This document shows, piece after piece, positions 7,828 to 16,345 of a stretch of 64,000 nt of DNA. This stretch comes from Exiguobacterium sp. s48 (lineage in GTDB: Bacteria; Bacillota; Bacilli; Exiguobacteriales; Exiguobacteriaceae). Under the pieces are notes generated by a model that ran no database searches, was not told the DNA's origin, and was given only the letters and a program-made list of their open reading frames with translations. The stretch lies in assembly GCF_018617395.1 (NCBI RefSeq), contig NZ_JACSKC010000001.1, positions 1,426,001-1,490,000 on the forward strand. The letters are read 5' to 3'. Both the position numbers and the translations under genes were made by a program. The first letter of the stretch is position 1. Every line of letters starts with the position of its first letter.

Positions 7828-8533
7828 ACCGACGGGCGACGTCACTGAACTGGAACTTGTCCAACCGGTGACGTGACTCCGTGTATTCAAATTGTTGTCC
7901 TTCATATAAGAACGTATCGTTCGTGATGACGATGACATATTCATAGTCATGCAAGTCGAGTCGCTTCCGGTCGAGTTCCGTCACGTCCTCAGCTGCAATC
8001 TTCCGTTTGGCATAACTGATCTGTAGGCCGAGCTCGCCTTCGATATATCCATAAATCGAACGAGCCGCAATCTCTTCTGTCAATCCAGGAACGAGGTCTT
8101 TGACGAAATAGTTGATATCTAAGATGACGTTCTCCCCGTCAAAGTTTCGAACCCGTTCGATGCGAAACACGCGCGTCCCTGCCGCCAAGTTCATCCGTTC
8201 GGCGAGCCAAGTCGGGGCTTCCATCTCTTCAAACGAAGCGACATGGGTCTGAATGGAACGACCGAGCATGCTCGCGTACACTTCCGAGAAACTGACGATG
8301 CCGTTGAATTGAAACTCGATCTGGTCTCGTTTCAACACGAACACGCCTTTTCCGTGATGCTTCCGGACATACCCGTTTTCCTGTAACAGATCGAGCGCTT
8401 TCCGAACCGTCCCCCGGCTGGCCTCGAACTGATGCATCAACTCGGTCTCCGACGGAAGTTTTGAGTCAGCGGGTCTCGTGCCGTTTCGCATCTCTTCTGC
8501 CAGGCGCTCAAAGATTTGGCGGTATTTCGCCAT
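7826..8533 (-). CDS. treR: trehalose operon repressor, GntR/UTRA family
   Basis: TreR represses treP-treA until trehalose-6-phosphate accumulates. The N-terminal winged helix (about residues 2-70) has the GntR signature LPSETELMHQFEASRGTVRKAL and the wing HHGKGVFV; the C-terminal UTRA effector domain spans about 90-230. Its length (235 residues) is normal. The ATG at 8533 is preferred over a GTG one codon earlier because GGAGGG is six bases upstream. It is encoded upstream of and in line with its target operon, but has its own terminator, so the two are separate transcripts. Confidence 0.92.
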   Translation of the reverse strand: MAKYRQIFERLAEEMRNGTRPADSKLPSETELMHQFEASRGTVRKALDLLQENGYVRKHHGKGVFVLKRDQIEFQFNGIVSFSEVYASMLGRSIQTHVASFEEMEAPTWLAERMNLAAGTRVFRIERVRNFDGENVILDINYFVKDLVPGLTEEIAARSIYGYIEGELGLQISYAKRKIAAEDVTELDRKRLDLHDYEYVIVITNDTFLYEGQQFEYTESRHRLDKFQFSDVARR

Positions 8534-8556
8534 CACATTCCCTCCTCCATTGAAAA

Positions 8557-8578
8557 AGACGACCTTAAACGGTCGTCT
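8557..8578 (-). terminator. terminator of the degV-family gene
   Basis: AGACGACC and its complement flank a six-base loop, followed on the minus strand by a T-run. It lies directly after the stop codon of the degV-family gene and just ahead of treR. Confidence 0.8.
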
Positions 8579-8581
8579 CTC

Positions 8582-9430
8582 TTACCATTCGCGACGATAC
8601 CAGGTGATACCGATTGCACCAGGTCCAAGATGTGTTCCGATGACCGGACCAAAATGGCTCCCCGAGATGTGTGCTTTCGGGAACTTCTGTTTCATCGAAG
8701 CGATTTCTTCCGCCTGACGCTCCGGACAGTTGGCGTGAATGATACCGATGCAGTAGCCTTCGCCATCCCCGGCAATCGATTCGTCCATCATCTCTTCGAT
8801 TCGACGTACGGCTTTCTTGTACGTCCGAATCTTCTCGAACGGGACGATCAATTTGTCTTGGAAGTGAAGGACCGGCTTGATTTGTAAGAATGAACCGACG
8901 AGCGCTTGCGCTGCGCTCAATCGTCCACCGCGTTGCAGATGAGCGAGGTCATCGACGACGAAGTAGGCACGAATCGAATCACGGACCGTCTCCAGACGAG
9001 CGATGATTTCTTCCGGTGTCGCACCTGTGTCACGAAGGTGAAGTGCCTCTTCGACAAGAAATGCTTGCGGCATACACGAAATCTCTGAGTCAAACGCATG
9101 AACGGTCACATCGACCATATCATTTAACGCGACCATCGATTGGTACGTTCCGCTGATGCCGCTCGAGAGCGTGATCGCGATCACGTCGGTCACGTCATCC
9201 GGCAAGTTCTCAATCAATTCGACCGTTTCTCCGATGACCGGTTGTGACGTCGTCGGCAGGTTGCCCGCCTCGATTCGCTCATAAAACGCCTCGGTCGATA
9301 AATCCACCGATTCACGGTACGACGCGCCATCGAAGATGACACTGAGTGGTGCGACATGGACGTCATGCCGCGCCAAAAAATCATCCGACAGATAGGCGGT
9401 ACTGTCGGTTAAAATCGCAATGTTTCCCAT
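8582..9430 (-). CDS. degV: DegV family fatty-acid-binding protein (YviA-type)
   Basis: DegV/FakB proteins hold a fatty acid for phosphorylation by FakA. The 282-residue chain has the two-domain family layout: ILTDSTAYL at the N-terminus, TTSQPVIGE and TLSSGISGTYQS as lipid-carboxylate-contacting loops, and HLQRGGRLSAAQAL leading into the C-terminal domain. The position next to degU is the conserved Bacillales location, but the family is broad and the fatty acid bound is unknown. A second, incomplete DegV-like gene lies at 31811-32446. Confidence 0.9.
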   Translation of the reverse strand: MGNIAILTDSTAYLSDDFLARHDVHVAPLSVIFDGASYRESVDLSTEAFYERIEAGNLPTTSQPVIGETVELIENLPDDVTDVIAITLSSGISGTYQSMVALNDMVDVTVHAFDSEISCMPQAFLVEEALHLRDTGATPEEIIARLETVRDSIRAYFVVDDLAHLQRGGRLSAAQALVGSFLQIKPVLHFQDKLIVPFEKIRTYKKAVRRIEEMMDESIAGDGEGYCIGIIHANCPERQAEEIASMKQKFPKAHISGSHFGPVIGTHLGPGAIGITWYRREW

Positions 9431-9503
9431 ACTATATCCTCACTTTACGTCGTTTCATTTTTCCAATTATGTTAGGATTCCATTCCATATTGTAACACAA
9501 AAA

Positions 9504-9518
9504 CGATGTAAAGCATCG
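9504..9518 (-). terminator. weak terminator after degU
   Basis: A short five-base hairpin (CGATG/CATCG) precedes a T-run on the minus strand, seven bases beyond the degU stop codon. The stem is weak, so readthrough into degV is plausible. Confidence 0.4.
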
Positions 9519-9525
9519 GTGACGC

Positions 9526-10218
9526 TCAAATCTCGACCCAACCCCGGCGAATCGCATCGACGACGGCTTGCGTCCGGTCGTTTACGTCCATTTTGCGAAG
9601 GACAGAAGAGACGTGGTTTTTGACTGTCTTCTCACTAATAAAGAGCATGTCACTGATGTCTCGGTTCGAGCGCCCGTCTGCGAGAAGGTGCAACACCTCA
9701 ACCTCACGGCGCGACAACAATTGATAGACCGGGTCATCCGTACGACTCTCGACACCACGACCTGCTTGCTCCCCTTTGAATTGTAAAAGACGACGGTACT
9801 CTTTCAACACGTTCGTTGTTACTTTCGGATGAAGGTACGCCCCGTCCCGTGCGACGGCACGGACTGCCGAAATCAATTCTGTCGATGCCACTTCCTTCAA
9901 TAAAAACCCTGACGCACCCGCTTCAAGCGCATGCGTGATATACGACTCATCATCATGGATCGAAAGGATAAGGACACGTGTCTCCGGTGACAAGAGTGAC
10001 AGTTGTTTCGTCGCCTCGATCCCGTTCATGTCCGGCATATTGATATCCATAATCAAAATCTCTGGTTTCTGCTCGCCTGCGATGCGAATCGCTTCGCGAC
10101 CCGTCCGTCCTTCGGCGACAACCTTAAATTCATCTTCTAAATCAAAGATCCGCTTCAATCCCTCGCGGAACAGTTCGTGATCATCCACGATTGCAATGCG
10201 TGTCTGTGTCATTTCCAT
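9526..10218 (-). CDS. degU: response regulator DegU (NarL/LuxR family)
   Basis: DegU, phosphorylated by DegS, controls degradative enzymes, competence and motility. The 230-residue protein has a receiver domain with acidic VDDHE and phospho-acceptor Asp58 ([10 protein letters not shown]), and a LuxR-type helix-turn-helix at about 163-228 ([21 protein letters not shown]). The start at 10218 follows GGGGGAA at proper spacing; the 26-residue upstream extension lies in the degS end and has no ribosome site. degS ends 22 bases upstream, so the two genes form an operon. Confidence 0.96.
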   Translation of the reverse strand: MEMTQTRIAIVDDHELFREGLKRIFDLEDEFKVVAEGRTGREAIRIAGEQKPEILIMDINMPDMNGIEATKQLSLLSPETRVLILSIHDDESYITHALEAGASGFLLKEVASTELISAVRAVARDGAYLHPKVTTNVLKEYRRLLQFKGEQAGRGVESRTDDPVYQLLSRREVEVLHLLADGRSNRDISDMLFISEKTVKNHVSSVLRKMDVNDRTQAVVDAIRRGWVEI

Positions 10219-10240
10219 GTATGTCTTCCCCCTTGTTCTC

Positions 10241-11365
10241 TCACGAAATCGGAATCGACATCCGGACGACCGTCCCTTTGCCGACTTCCGAGTCAATGCT
10301 GATGCTTCCGTTCACCAACTCAATCCGTTCGCGCATTCCGACGATGCCAAACGACTCTTCGCCGATTGCACTCGGTTCAAACCCGACACCATAGTCGCGG
10401 ACGTGAATATGAATCACATCGCTCGCCTGTTCGACATTGACGATAATCTCTGCCGTTTTGGCATGTTTGATCGCGTTTTGTACGGATTCTTGAACGAGAC
10501 GGAACACGTTGATCTCGAGCTTCTCCGGCAAACGGGCACGTGACCCCCGGTAATTGAGACGTGTCTTGATGGCCGTGTACTCTTCCGTTTGGTGGAGGTA
10601 ACGCTCGAGCGTCGGTAAAAAGCCTAAATCGTCAAGCGACATCGGGCGTAAATCATAAATCAAACGACGGACGTCGACGAGTGCCCCACGAATCAGTTTT
10701 TTCAATTCATGTAATTCGGCAAAAGCTTCATCTTTTCCTCGTTTATCGAACGTCTTTTCAATCAGGTCGGCCCGAATCAAAATATGAGCAAGCGATTGCG
10801 CTGGGCCGTCATGCATCTCGCGGGCGAGATGACGTCGTTCGCGCTCGGCCGCTTCGAATACACCGATGGCCATCTCTTGCTTCTTCATCATGTCCGAATA
10901 CTCTTGCTGCAGGTCGTCCCGTAAAAAGTTCAAGACGACGCTCACACGACCGATCAATTTTTCGGCACGCTCGATCGTGTCCTCTAAAATGAGCAGCCGA
11001 CGCTCTAAGTCGTTCCGCCGTTGCTGAGCCGCCATCTCTTCTTTTTGGACGAGAAATCGTTCGAGTTGCATTTGATTCGCCCGTTCATATGCGTCACGAA
11101 TTTCTTGCTCACTATGTATATGAAACTTCTTACTCACTTGAACGAGCTTCGCCTTTGCAGCTTTCACGAGTCGGTCGAGTCGATCGGACTCCCCGATATA
11201 GAACTCGATTTTATCCGTCAATTCTTTTAACTCGTTTTGAATTGCTGAATATTCAGTTGCAGAACTTTCGGTTATACGGACGATCTCCTCTTTACTTTCC
11301 GTCACCGTTTCAATCATATTTGTTATGATATGTTCTAAAGCTGTCCGATCGGTAATATGATTCAC
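10241..11365 (-). CDS. degS: cytosolic sensor histidine kinase DegS
   Basis: DegS is a soluble kinase of the HisKA_3 type. Residues 1-165 form the long coiled-coil DegS sensor region; the dimerization/phosphoacceptor helix carries His185 in [10 protein letters not shown]; the HATPase domain has [10 protein letters not shown] and the G-box DYGVGFEP. No membrane segment is present, as expected. The start codon is GTG at 11365, supported by AGGGGAT six bases upstream. Divergent yvyE begins 180 bases away, so the intergenic space must hold both promoters. Confidence 0.96.
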   Translation of the reverse strand: MNHITDRTALEHIITNMIETVTESKEEIVRITESSATEYSAIQNELKELTDKIEFYIGESDRLDRLVKAAKAKLVQVSKKFHIHSEQEIRDAYERANQMQLERFLVQKEEMAAQQRRNDLERRLLILEDTIERAEKLIGRVSVVLNFLRDDLQQEYSDMMKKQEMAIGVFEAAERERRHLAREMHDGPAQSLAHILIRADLIEKTFDKRGKDEAFAELHELKKLIRGALVDVRRLIYDLRPMSLDDLGFLPTLERYLHQTEEYTAIKTRLNYRGSRARLPEKLEINVFRLVQESVQNAIKHAKTAEIIVNVEQASDVIHIHVRDYGVGFEPSAIGEESFGIVGMRERIELVNGSISIDSEVGKGTVVRMSIPIS

Positions 11366-11544
11366 GATGCCATCCCCTAATAGTTCGGTAGTTAATCCTC
11401 ATCTATTCTTATATATCGTCCACTACTAGCAGGTTTACAGCGGACATGAGAGATTTTCTATATAGTTCATTCGCTATGTGAAGCGTGTGTGCCTACTTAA
11501 ATTCTAAAAAAAATATTTAAAAATAGAAAGGAGAATTTTCAGAA

Positions 11545-12186
11545 ATGTCTATTGAGTCAAATTATACTATAAAACAAAGTGGAACATACGAGGTCCTTAT
11601 CCAAAAGTCAAAATTTATTGCACATTTCAAACGTGTCGAGACCGAAGAAGAGGCACAGACGTTCATTCAAGCCATCAAAAAAGAGCATTGGAACGCAAAC
11701 CATAACTGTTCTGCCTATATCATCGGAGAGCGAGACGAGCATCAAAAGGCGAACGATGACGGCGAGCCGAGTGGTACGGCCGGCATGCCGATGCTCGAGG
11801 TGTTGCGCAAACGCCACTTGAAAGATACGGTCGTCGTCGTGACACGTTATTTCGGTGGAATCAAACTCGGAGGTGGTGGACTGATTCGGGCGTATGGCGG
11901 AACGGTCAGCGAAGGCCTCGATGCAGTTGGAATCGTTGAACGGTTACAGATGCAACAATTGACGCTCACTGTCGACTATACGTGGATCGGGAAAGTCGAA
12001 AATGAGTTGAGACAATCTGACTACTTGCTCGATGAGATCACCTATGCTGACCTCGTCACGTTTCATGTATCGGTACCCGTGGAAAATACAGATAAGGCGC
12101 TCGCCTGGCTAACGGATTTAACGAACGGTCAAGGTAAGCTCCAAACAACCGATATCCGCATCATCGAACGTGATTTCAAACGCTGA
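11545..12186 (+). CDS. yvyE: YigZ/IMPACT family protein
   Basis: The protein belongs to the UPF0029/IMPACT family, whose bacterial members are of unclear function, possibly proteolysis- or translation-linked. The N-terminal domain has the conserved NHNCSAYIIG, DDGEPSGTAGMP and VVTRYFGGIKLGGGGL motifs; the C-terminal domain (about 137-205) is the short DUF1949-type alpha/beta module. Length is 213 residues. A GAAAGGAGA site precedes the ATG. As in B. subtilis it is divergent from degS and next to an LCP-family gene, with which it probably shares a transcript. Confidence 0.93.
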   Translation: MSIESNYTIKQSGTYEVLIQKSKFIAHFKRVETEEEAQTFIQAIKKEHWNANHNCSAYIIGERDEHQKANDDGEPSGTAGMPMLEVLRKRHLKDTVVVVTRYFGGIKLGGGGLIRAYGGTVSEGLDAVGIVERLQMQQLTLTVDYTWIGKVENELRQSDYLLDEITYADLVTFHVSVPVENTDKALAWLTDLTNGQGKLQTTDIRIIERDFKR

Positions 12187-12228
12187 AACGCCTATACTAA
12201 AAGAAACGACTGAAATGAGGAAAACAAC

Positions 12229-13236
12229 ATGGAAACACCCCCACGCAAGAAAAGATCACCTTGGAAAATCGTCCTCATCGTGTTGGGTGTCGTATTGCTG
12301 ATCGGTGGTTCCGCTTTTGGGTATTTTGTCTTTAAAGCGAATGAAACTGCCGAGAGTACGAACAAGGAACTCGAGCGCGGCGACAAGTCAGAACGCCGTG
12401 AAGAGACCATCGATTTGACGAAAGATCACTTTTCCGTCCTATTAGCAGGAGTCGATGGCGGCGCCTCGCTCGAAGAAGGACGGAGTGACTCACTGATGGT
12501 CGCGACGTTCAACAAAGAATCGCGCCAAGTGACACTCGTCAGCATCCCCCGCGACTCGTATGTCGATATCATCCTCGACGACAACGACCCGTTCAAAGAC
12601 AAGATTAACCACGCTTACGCCTATGGAGGTATCGATGCGACCATCTCGACCGTCGAGAATCTGCTCGACATCCCAATCGACTATTATGCGACCATCAACT
12701 TTGATGGAATCGAAGATTTAGTCGATGCGGTCGGCGGCGTCGAAGTCGATGTACTCATCCCCATCTCCGGAAAAGCGACGGGAAATGTCGAGCTTGAGCC
12801 TGGTGTTCAAGTCTTGAACGGAAAAGAAGCACTCGCTTACGCCCGTATGCGAAAACAAGACCCCGCCGGAGACATCGGTCGTGCCGGTCGACAGCAACAG
12901 GTCATCGAAGCCATTATCAATGAGGCGACGACAATCAATTCCTTCACCAAGTTGAACCGAATCATGAACGCGGTCGGTGAAAACATTCGGACGAATATGT
13001 CCCTATCGGAAGCTTCACAGCTTCAACCGTACGCAAAATCCTTGAAGTCGTTCAATCGCGAAACGCTCGAAGGAAACGACTTGACGTTAAACGGTGTCTA
13101 TTATTACGAACTTGACCCGGCTGACCTTCGTGACGCACAGGCGCTCCTTCAAACCGAACTCGGTATGCCCGTCACAGCAGACGAACCGACAACGGATGAA
13201 ACGGACGACTCGATGACCGAGACGACGACATACTAA
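12229..13236 (+). CDS. tagU: LCP family cell-envelope ligase (TagU/LytR type)
   Basis: LCP enzymes transfer teichoic acid or other glycopolymers from undecaprenyl phosphate to peptidoglycan outside the membrane. The chain has a positively charged start, a membrane anchor at about 12-35, then the LCP domain with the conserved polyphosphate-binding residues in GRSDSLMV, SIPRDSYV, and R residues in AYARMRKQDPAGDIGRAGRQ. The C-terminal tail is Thr/Asp/Glu rich. It lies 42 bases after yvyE and converges on tagO, whose product starts the same pathway. The exact paralogue (TagT, TagU or TagV) cannot be settled from sequence. Confidence 0.92.
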   Translation: METPPRKKRSPWKIVLIVLGVVLLIGGSAFGYFVFKANETAESTNKELERGDKSERREETIDLTKDHFSVLLAGVDGGASLEEGRSDSLMVATFNKESRQVTLVSIPRDSYVDIILDDNDPFKDKINHAYAYGGIDATISTVENLLDIPIDYYATINFDGIEDLVDAVGGVEVDVLIPISGKATGNVELEPGVQVLNGKEALAYARMRKQDPAGDIGRAGRQQQVIEAIINEATTINSFTKLNRIMNAVGENIRTNMSLSEASQLQPYAKSLKSFNRETLEGNDLTLNGVYYYELDPADLRDAQALLQTELGMPVTADEPTTDETDDSMTETTTY

Positions 13237-13272
13237 AAATAACCGTTATCGCTCTGCGATAACGGTTATTTT
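13236..13272. terminator. bidirectional terminator between tagU and tagO
   Basis: A perfect 16-base stem (arms at 13236-13251 and 13257-13272) with a five-base loop carries A-rich and T-rich flanks in the arms themselves. It lies between two convergent stop codons and overlaps the tagO stop codon, so it serves both genes. Confidence 0.88.
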
Positions 13273-14323
13273 ATGTGCGAGGTCGACCGAGCAGTCTGCG
13301 GGATGTGCGGATGATCGGTTTATAATTCGGATGAATCAGTTCGGTCGATTCCACAATCAATTCGATGACGAGAAGGACCACGATGAATGTGATGACGGCA
13401 CCGAGCATGGTCGTCTTCGCAAACAGAATCGATGAAATACCGAAGAACAAGGTCATGCCATACATGAGCAGGACGGCTTGCCTTGTCGTGAATCCCATGT
13501 CAATCAACTGATGGTGCATATGTGATTTGTCCGGTGACATCGGCGGTCGGCCTTGGACGAGTCGACGGACGATCGCAAAAATCGTATCCGAGATCGGTAG
13601 ACCGAGCAAGAGGACCGGGACGACAAGCGAGAACAACGTCACATTCTTGAACCCGATGAGCGAGAAGACGGCGAGCATATATCCGAGGAAGAGTGCGCCT
13701 GTGTCCCCCATGAAGATTTTCGCCGGATAGAAATTATGGACGAGAAATCCGAGTGTGCTCGCAAGAAGCAAGAGGGCCATCACCGTCAAATAGACGTTCC
13801 CTTGAATGATGGCTAAAACGGCAATCGTGCCGAGCGCGATGCTCGATACGCCGGCGGCGAGGCCGTCAAGACCGTCGATCAAGTTGATGGCATTCGTGAT
13901 CCCGATGAGCCAAAGGACGGTGATCGGGATGCTCCATGACCCGAGATAGAGCTGTTGATCGAACGGAAGGTTGATCAGTTCGATCCGCATCCCAGAGTTT
14001 AACACGATAACGGTCGCAATCATCTGGCCCATCAGCTTGACGCGCGCCGACAACTGGAATCGGTCATCGATCAGTCCGGTAAGGAGAATGACGACAGCCC
14101 CAATCAAGATGGCGTCGTTATAGCGACTCGTCGGAAGCAGCAAGGCATAGCCGATAAAGAATGCGATGAAAATCGCGAGACCCCCGATTCGTGGCATCGT
14201 CCGTAAATGTACTTTTCGTGCGTTCGGATGATCGACCGCACCGATGAAAAATGCGAATCGACGAACGAGCGGTGTAATCAAGATGGCCATCACAAAACTG
14301 ACCAACATGGCAATCCATAACAT
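13271..14323 (-). CDS. tagO: undecaprenyl-phosphate GlcNAc-1-phosphate transferase (TagO/WecA family)
   Basis: TagO couples UDP-GlcNAc to undecaprenyl phosphate at the cytosolic face, the first step of wall teichoic acid synthesis and the classical tunicamycin target. The 350-residue protein has about ten to eleven membrane segments and the family motifs: LIDDR, NLIDGLDGLAAG, KIFMGDTGALFLGY and the histidine-rich SPDKSHMHHQL loop typical of GlcNAc-1-P rather than MurNAc transferases. The ATG at 14323 lies behind a GAGGAAC site. A gene for a TmrB-like tunicamycin-resistance protein is also in this window (47696-48223). Confidence 0.93.
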   Translation of the reverse strand: MLWIAMLVSFVMAILITPLVRRFAFFIGAVDHPNARKVHLRTMPRIGGLAIFIAFFIGYALLLPTSRYNDAILIGAVVILLTGLIDDRFQLSARVKLMGQMIATVIVLNSGMRIELINLPFDQQLYLGSWSIPITVLWLIGITNAINLIDGLDGLAAGVSSIALGTIAVLAIIQGNVYLTVMALLLLASTLGFLVHNFYPAKIFMGDTGALFLGYMLAVFSLIGFKNVTLFSLVVPVLLLGLPISDTIFAIVRRLVQGRPPMSPDKSHMHHQLIDMGFTTRQAVLLMYGMTLFFGISSILFAKTTMLGAVITFIVVLLVIELIVESTELIHPNYKPIIRTSRRLLGRPRT

Positions 14324-14414
14324 GGGCCGACAGTTCCTCTCTCAAAAAAATAGACTCTGGCGAATTATATCATATTTTGAATCAAGGAGTGGATATCAGT
14401 CCGATTACAAGAAA

Positions 14415-14440
14415 AGCCGACGAGGCGTTCCTCATCGGCT
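14415..14440 (-). terminator. terminator of the Rok-like gene
   Basis: Eleven-base arms at 14415-14425 and 14430-14440 pair with one mismatch around a CGTT loop; the minus strand then runs into CTTTTC. It lies six bases after the stop codon. Confidence 0.75.
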
Positions 14441-14445
14441 CTACA

Positions 14446-14853
14446 TTATGATAGTGTCGCGGCTACTTCTTCTGTCGGTTCGTATGTATAGAGACCGCGA
14501 CCGATTTTTTTGATTTCTGGATTGACCCCTTCAATCTTCACCATCAACTGGTAAATGTTGCTGATATGATGGCGGTAACGAAGTTCAAGTTCCATTTGAA
14601 TATCACGCACGCTCATCGTCTGGCGTTCTTTCAAAAGATCGGTCACTTGGTGAACGTATACTTCGAGCGGATAGCGTTGGTTCACACGACGTGGGCGTAG
14701 GCGTTTTGACGCATCGCTCACCGAATCTTTTTCTTCTTTATCTCGACTCAATTCCGCAATTAAATATTCCGCACGACGTTGTAATTGACGATACGACTCC
14801 TCAATTTCCATCAATTCTCGATAAATATGGTCATTGACATTCGTAGACTCCAT
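14446..14853 (-). CDS. Rok-like DNA-binding protein (coiled coil plus winged helix)
   Basis: The 135-residue protein has an N-terminal coiled coil (about 5-38), a basic linker (KRLRPRRVNQR) and a C-terminal winged-helix domain. From memory, its last 60 residues line up well with the DNA-binding domain of B. subtilis Rok, including the pattern around SNIYQLMVKIEGVNPEIKK and the final GRGLYTYEP. Rok silences AT-rich foreign DNA and comK. Function here is inferred from architecture only. The ATG at 14853 follows AAGGGGAT; an earlier in-frame ATG has no site. AATTCC-type repeats lie just upstream. Confidence 0.62.
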   Translation of the reverse strand: MESTNVNDHIYRELMEIEESYRQLQRRAEYLIAELSRDKEEKDSVSDASKRLRPRRVNQRYPLEVYVHQVTDLLKERQTMSVRDIQMELELRYRHHISNIYQLMVKIEGVNPEIKKIGRGLYTYEPTEEVAATLS

Positions 14854-14876
14854 ACACAAATCCCCTTCTACATCCA

Positions 14877-14920
14877 ATTATAATTAGGAATTCCCTAATT
14901 TAAATCAGCAATTCCTAATT
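14877..14920 (-). promoter_or_regulatory. promoter and repeated operator-like motifs of the Rok-like gene
   Basis: A minus-strand TATAAT (14882-14877) lies 23 bases before the start codon. Three copies of a short palindromic motif (AATTAGGAATT at 14882-14892, AATTCCCTAATT at 14889-14900, AATTCCTAATT at 14910-14920) overlap it. No good -35 box is seen. Autoregulation is a reasonable guess. Confidence 0.45.
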
Positions 14921-15017
14921 ATCCCTTTATATCTTCTATAAAAGTGTAACGGATTTGTAATGTGTTTGTCATCTTTTTTTGGGCGAAATTGTCCATTTAG
15001 GACTTTTGACTCAAAAA

Positions 15018-15048
15018 AGACGGCGACTGTTCGGGGCAGTCGCCGTCT
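15018..15048 (-). terminator. terminator of pgmB
   Basis: Perfect 12-base GC-rich arms (15018-15029 and 15037-15048) enclose a seven-base loop, and the minus strand continues into a T-run. Confidence 0.9.
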
Positions 15049-15070
15049 CACGGAAGATGATTGTAGTCAT

Positions 15071-15736
15071 TTACACGTGAACACGTTCGAGGATGCGTTC
15101 AAGTGAAAGTTCGTCAGTTGAAGCGACGATGAGGTCAGCGTGACCAAGCATCGATTCTTCACCGACGGCGACAGCAAACATATTTGCCGCTTTGATTGCA
15201 GTTACGCCGGCAGCCGCATCTTCAACACCGATAGCGAGTTCGGGTTTCACGCCAAGGGCAGAAGCGGCCTTCAAAAACACTTCGGGGTGTGGTTTTGACT
15301 GGGCGACAGTTGCTGCATCGACAATATGATCGAAATAGTGACGGACACCAAGTGCGTCAACGACCGCGAATGCGTTCTTTGAAGCAGAGGCCATTCCGAT
15401 TTTGAGTCCCGCCTCTTTAATTTCATCGAGGAATGAAACGATACCAGGAAGAAGATCGTCGGATGAGATATGTTGAATGAGTTCAACGTAGTGCTCGTTT
15501 TTCTTTTGAGCGAGTTCTTCTTTCTCTTCCGGTGTGAAGTCGTTCTGTATACCGCCAAGCGTAAGGATCCGCTCAAGCGACTCAGTCCGACTCACGCCTT
15601 TGAGCGTTTCGTTGAATTCGCGGTCAAATGGAATTCCGAGCTCTTCACCGAGCTGCTTCCAAGCGAGGTAATGGTACTCTGCCGTGTCAGTGATGACACC
15701 GTCCAAATCGAAAATCACTGCTTCAATCGTTGACAT
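15071..15736 (-). CDS. pgmB: beta-phosphoglucomutase (HAD superfamily)
   Basis: PgmB converts beta-glucose-1-phosphate to glucose-6-phosphate via a phospho-aspartate. The 221-residue protein has the HAD nucleophile motif DLDGVITD with Asp10 and Asp12, the cap with LKGVSR, motif II SASKN, and the catalytic SKPHPEVFLKAA and GVEDAAAG motifs. The ATG at 15736 is chosen from the conserved start. Such genes usually sit beside a maltose, trehalose or kojibiose phosphorylase; here none is adjacent and it is monocistronic. Two sugar-response operator candidates lie upstream. Confidence 0.9.
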   Translation of the reverse strand: MSTIEAVIFDLDGVITDTAEYHYLAWKQLGEELGIPFDREFNETLKGVSRTESLERILTLGGIQNDFTPEEKEELAQKKNEHYVELIQHISSDDLLPGIVSFLDEIKEAGLKIGMASASKNAFAVVDALGVRHYFDHIVDAATVAQSKPHPEVFLKAASALGVKPELAIGVEDAAAGVTAIKAANMFAVAVGEESMLGHADLIVASTDELSLERILERVHV

Positions 15737-15825
15737 ACATGCTTTCCGCCTTTCCTTCAAATGCTTGTGTCGTCAGACTACATTTAGGGAACTTGACAAG
15801 TACCCGTCGCACGTTTGGTCGATGA

Positions 15826-15839
15826 TGCAAACGGTTGCA
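15826..15839. promoter_or_regulatory. LacI-family-type operator ahead of pgmB
   Basis: TGCAAACGGTTGCA is a palindrome (allowing the central CGG/CCG asymmetry) of the LacI/GalR type with the hallmark central CG. It lies a few bases after the predicted pgmB transcription start. It deviates from the cre consensus at two positions, so a dedicated sugar repressor (MalR-like) rather than CcpA is suggested. Confidence 0.55.
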
Positions 15840-15853
15840 CTTGTTCGATTTCT

Positions 15854-15883
15854 ATTATAAATGAAAACGTTATCTTGATGCAA
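15854..15883 (-). promoter_or_regulatory. pgmB promoter with embedded cre site
   Basis: Minus-strand TTGCAT (15883-15878) and TATAAT (15859-15854) are 18 bases apart. The spacer contains TGAAAACGTTATCT (15862-15875 on the plus strand), which matches 13 of 14 cre positions. Glucose repression by CcpA is therefore likely. Confidence 0.7.
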
Positions 15884-15904
15884 CCGATTTCGCAAAAATC
15901 AAAA

Positions 15905-15932
15905 AAAGAGAAGAGCCTACGCTCTCCCCTTC
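15905..15932 (-). terminator. probable terminator of the Asp23-family gene
   Basis: An imperfect hairpin (AGAGC paired with GCTCT plus outer pairs) is followed on the minus strand by a T-run at 15907-15901. The stem has mismatches. Confidence 0.45.
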
Positions 15933-15935
15933 TAA

Positions 15936-16271
15936 TTACAATTGAATGCCGACCACTTTCACATTTACTGAAAGTGGCGTCATCGCAAGCATCGTGTCCA
16001 TATCTTGCGTGATGCGCTCTTGTACGGCTGTCACTGTCTTAATGATCGACTGTCCGTATGCGATATAGAGCGACAGGTTGATGGTGATGCCTTCTTCTGA
16101 CTCATCGACTTTTACATGTTTCATGAGCGCCCGTTCTGATAATTTCGTATCTTCTTGCGTGAACGAGACGTGTTTCGTTTCCTTGACCGCGACCGCGGCA
16201 ATCATTTCCACGACGTGACGTGAGACGTTCACGTCGCCTTCTGTGCTGTGCATTCCATTTTCGTATGGCAT
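15936..16271 (-). CDS. Asp23/Gls24 family envelope-stress protein
   Basis: Asp23/Gls24 proteins are small cytosolic proteins tied to alkaline or envelope stress and often tethered to the membrane by a partner. The 111-residue chain has the family fold pattern: GDVNVSRHVVEMIAAVAVKE at the start and the hallmark VKVDESEEGITINLSLYIAYGQSI strand region, then VQERITQDMDTM. It has no membrane segment. It is transcribed alone between pgmB and an acyltransferase gene, with no AmaP-like partner beside it. The start follows a GGAAGTGAC site. Confidence 0.85.
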   Translation of the reverse strand: MPYENGMHSTEGDVNVSRHVVEMIAAVAVKETKHVSFTQEDTKLSERALMKHVKVDESEEGITINLSLYIAYGQSIIKTVTAVQERITQDMDTMLAMTPLSVNVKVVGIQL

Positions 16272-16345
16272 AGGGTCACTTCCTTAACTCTAATTTCGTG
16301 TCTTCTCTATAAAGTGTAGCTGAAATGGAGCGTTTAGAAAAGACT

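Noticed and set aside
14118-14345. Minus-strand ORF overlapping tagO
   Set aside because: It is a shifted-frame shadow; the tagO frame has family motifs throughout.
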